NCBI RefSeq assembly: GCF_030269905.1
Contig: NZ_BSVC01000002.1
Span: forward strand, 583,481 to 647,480
From: Pelosinus sp. IPA-1
GTDB lineage: Bacteria; Bacillota; Negativicutes; DSM-13327
Direction: 5' to 3'
DNA length: 64,000 bases
Every line of letters starts with the position of its first letter. Positions within the stretch are counted from its first letter, which is position 1. Positions 62,402 to 64,000 of this stretch are shown here, piece after piece. The notes below the pieces were generated by a model. That model did not search any database. It saw only the letters and a program-made list of their open reading frames with translations, and was not told the DNA's origin. The position numbers were made by a program, and so were the translations under genes.

Positions 62402-62941
62402 ATGAACAGATTACGAGTAACATCCACATCTACAAGAAAAAATACAATTATAATGATGGTTGGAATCACATTTTTTGCAGTATTATTAACCTTAAATATT
62501 ATAAAACTAGTTACGATGAATATCTTTCAGCCACTAGAATTTGCCTTCGATGCTCTTTTCTTAGTCGTGTTATTTAATCGCATAAACGCAAAATATACTT
62601 GCGAGATGTATGATAAATGTTTGGTTTTTAATAAATCCAGTCTTTGGGGTAAAAAACGGTATGATATATTTTATCCTTCAATAATAGGAATTTATAAATA
62701 TCAGCCTAAACTTGTAGAAATTACGAAGTTTCGCAGAACCTATAGGCTCCATTCAGCCCTGGATGCAAGTGATGTTTGGACCATTGCATATACAGTTACT
62801 ACTACAAATGGTAAAAAAGAAAATTGCCGAATTTATTTCAAGCCCGGAGATTTATTTTTAGGTGAACTTCATAGAGTGCTACCGGGTAAAGTGACAATAA
62901 ATGAGGAAAGAGTGATTCTTGCTGATTTAGGCAGGATCTAA
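62402..62941 (+). CDS. Membrane protein of unknown function
   Basis: 179 residues, not recognised. Two hydrophobic segments near the N-terminus (NTIIMMVGITFFAVLLTLNIIKLV and LEFAFDALFLVVLFN) precede a basic, aromatic-rich cytoplasmic part of about 115 residues (FNKSSLWGKKRYDIFYPSIIGIYKY, then ITKFRRTYRLHSALDASDVW) that looks like a PH-type beta domain. TGAGGGGATGCTAAA precedes the ATG. It lies between transport and CoA-transferase genes without obvious link to them. Confidence 0.65.
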   Translation: MNRLRVTSTSTRKNTIIMMVGITFFAVLLTLNIIKLVTMNIFQPLEFAFDALFLVVLFNRINAKYTCEMYDKCLVFNKSSLWGKKRYDIFYPSIIGIYKYQPKLVEITKFRRTYRLHSALDASDVWTIAYTVTTTNGKKENCRIYFKPGDLFLGELHRVLPGKVTINEERVILADLGRI

Positions 62942-62998
62942 ATGATTCCTCAGATTATGTAGTTCCCATTTTATAAATGTTTGGAGGAAAATGTTAAA

Positions 62999-64000
62999 AT
63001 GATTGATATCAAAGATCGTGTGCGTAACAAAGCGCTTCATGCCAAAATCGTAACCGCAGAGCAGGCTGCAGCGATTATTAAGCCGGGGATGAATATCGGA
63101 ACTAGTGGATTTACACCATCTGGCTACCCAAAAGCTGTACCAATGGCTCTAGCTGAAAGAATCAAGAAAGATCATTTTCAAATCAACCTTTGGACTGGTG
63201 CGTCAGTCGGTAAAGAGCTCGATGGCGCATTAGCAGCAGTAAATGGGATTAATAAACGATTACCTTATCAAACTAATAACGAAATCCGTAAGTCACTGAA
63301 TTCCGGTGGCGTTAAATATTGCGATTTGCATTTAAGCGAAACAGCACAATTGTCTAGATATGGATTTTTGGGCGGTAAAGTGGACGTAGCCATTGTAGAA
63401 GCGTGTGCGATTACCGAAGAAGGCCATATCATACCAACGACGTCCATGGGTAACTCTGCATCTTTTGTGCAAAGTGCTGACATTGTTATTGTTGAAATCA
63501 ATACATCCCAGCCATTGGCTCTTGAAGGTATACACGATGTGTACATTCCTCTTGATCCTCCTCATCGCCAACCCATTAACATTGTCAAAGCAGATGATCG
63601 TGTAGGAACTCCATATATTCCATGTGGTTTGGACAAGATAACTTATATTGTTCCTTGCGACATTCGTGATGATGTTCGTGATTTAGCGGCGATTGACGAC
63701 GATGCTAGAGCCATGAGTGCTCATTTTATTGAATTTTTGAAAGCTGATATTAAAGCAGGACGTATGCCAAAAGGACTTTTACCGTTACAATCCGGTGTAG
63801 GATCGGTAGCCAATGCGGTTGTCAGTGGTTTTGCTGCATCCGATTTTACTGATTTAGAAGTGTATACCGAAGTCATCCAAGATGGAATGCTAGACTTAGC
63901 GGATGCTGGGAAGTTAAAGTTCGCCTCAGGTACTTCTTTCTCACCATCACCTGCAGGTCTTGAAAGATTCTACAAAAATATTGATTCCTATCGCAAAATC
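62999..64000 (+). CDS. Acetyl-CoA hydrolase/transferase family: probable succinate (propionyl-CoA) CoA-transferase, partial
   Basis: 334 codons without a stop before the window ends; family members have about 500 residues. GGAGGAAAATGTTAAA precedes ATG 62999. It begins DRVRNKALHAKIVTAEQAAAIIKPGMNIGTSGFTPSGYPKAVP, then FLGGKVDVAIVEACAITEEG, IVEINTSQP and LPLQSGVGSVANAVVSG, matching the Cat1/ScpC/AarC group. The catalytic Glu region lies just after VIQDGMLDLADAG. With methylmalonyl-CoA decarboxylase it would exchange CoA between propionyl-CoA and succinate and close the propionate cycle. Confidence 0.9.
   Translation, partial: MIDIKDRVRNKALHAKIVTAEQAAAIIKPGMNIGTSGFTPSGYPKAVPMALAERIKKDHFQINLWTGASVGKELDGALAAVNGINKRLPYQTNNEIRKSLNSGGVKYCDLHLSETAQLSRYGFLGGKVDVAIVEACAITEEGHIIPTTSMGNSASFVQSADIVIVEINTSQPLALEGIHDVYIPLDPPHRQPINIVKADDRVGTPYIPCGLDKITYIVPCDIRDDVRDLAAIDDDARAMSAHFIEFLKADIKAGRMPKGLLPLQSGVGSVANAVVSGFAASDFTDLEVYTEVIQDGMLDLADAGKLKFASGTSFSPSPAGLERFYKNIDSYRKI

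Overview
The window reads as the chromosome of a strictly anaerobic, amino-acid and organic-acid fermenting bacterium of the Firmicutes. The best fit is a Negativicute of the Pelosinus/Sporomusa type. The evidence is moderately AT-rich DNA, strong AGGAGG ribosome binding sites, frequent TTG/GTG starts, a decarboxylating Na+-pump operon (methylmalonyl-CoA decarboxylase), a B558-type fumarate reductase/succinate dehydrogenase, and the B12-dependent methylaspartate pathway of glutamate fermentation. The taxonomic call is inference from gene content, not from a marker gene.

Layout. 1-4.5 kb: the end of a chemotaxis receptor, then a sigma-54 activator followed by a good -24/-12 promoter and a CoA-transferase (A and B subunits) plus thiolase, i.e. 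an acetoacetate/short-chain acyl-CoA module. 4.6-13.3 kb: mostly housekeeping genes (TVP38-like membrane protein, thioesterase, murI, rph, rdgB, YfcE-like phosphodiesterase). It also holds two less usual pairs: a membrane protein with a CofE-like ligase, and a hydantoinase-like protein with a histone-deacetylase-like amidohydrolase. 13.3-18.4 kb: acidic amino acid uptake and sensing (DAACS symporter, GlnK/GlnL-like two-component system, exported asparaginase). 18.6-32.3 kb: a nearly complete glutamate-to-pyruvate+acetate route. It comprises a GntR-type regulator, glutamate mutase S, GlmL and E, methylaspartate ammonia-lyase, a P-loop protein, a citrate-lyase-like enzyme with its ligase (probably citramalate lyase), aspartase, and a two-subunit class I fumarase/mesaconase. 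32.6-35.8 kb: sdhCAB/frdCAB.

36.0-46.6 kb is an accessory segment. It starts at an intact tRNA-Arg(UCU) gene in a Pro-Gly-Arg tRNA cluster and ends at a 42-nt copy of that gene's 3' half. Inside are an IS3-like remnant whose terminal repeats enclose a gamma-carbonic anhydrase gene, a FadR-type regulator with two half-size TauE proteins, and a very AT-rich six-gene operon: NAD-synthase-like, PP-loop amidotransferase-like, acyl-adenylate ligase, GNAT-like, acyl carrier protein and acyl-CoA-dehydrogenase-like. The operon is preceded by a duplicated promoter-leader unit. It looks like a small uncharacterised biosynthetic cluster and is the best candidate here for a new system.

46.9-56.8 kb: an unknown DUF697-like protein, two tiny ORFs and a holin-endolysin-like fusion (probable phage relic), cysK, a tRNA-Arg(ACG), a chemotaxis receptor, a His-Gln-Lys-Leu tRNA cluster and a DcuS/CitA-type two-component system. 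57.1-64 kb: the methylmalonyl-CoA decarboxylase operon, a dicarboxylate transporter and the start of a succinate/propionate CoA-transferase. With the fumarate reductase this gives a succinate-to-propionate branch. Glutamate, aspartate/asparagine and C4-dicarboxylates thus feed one fermentation network ending in acetate, propionate and possibly butyrate.
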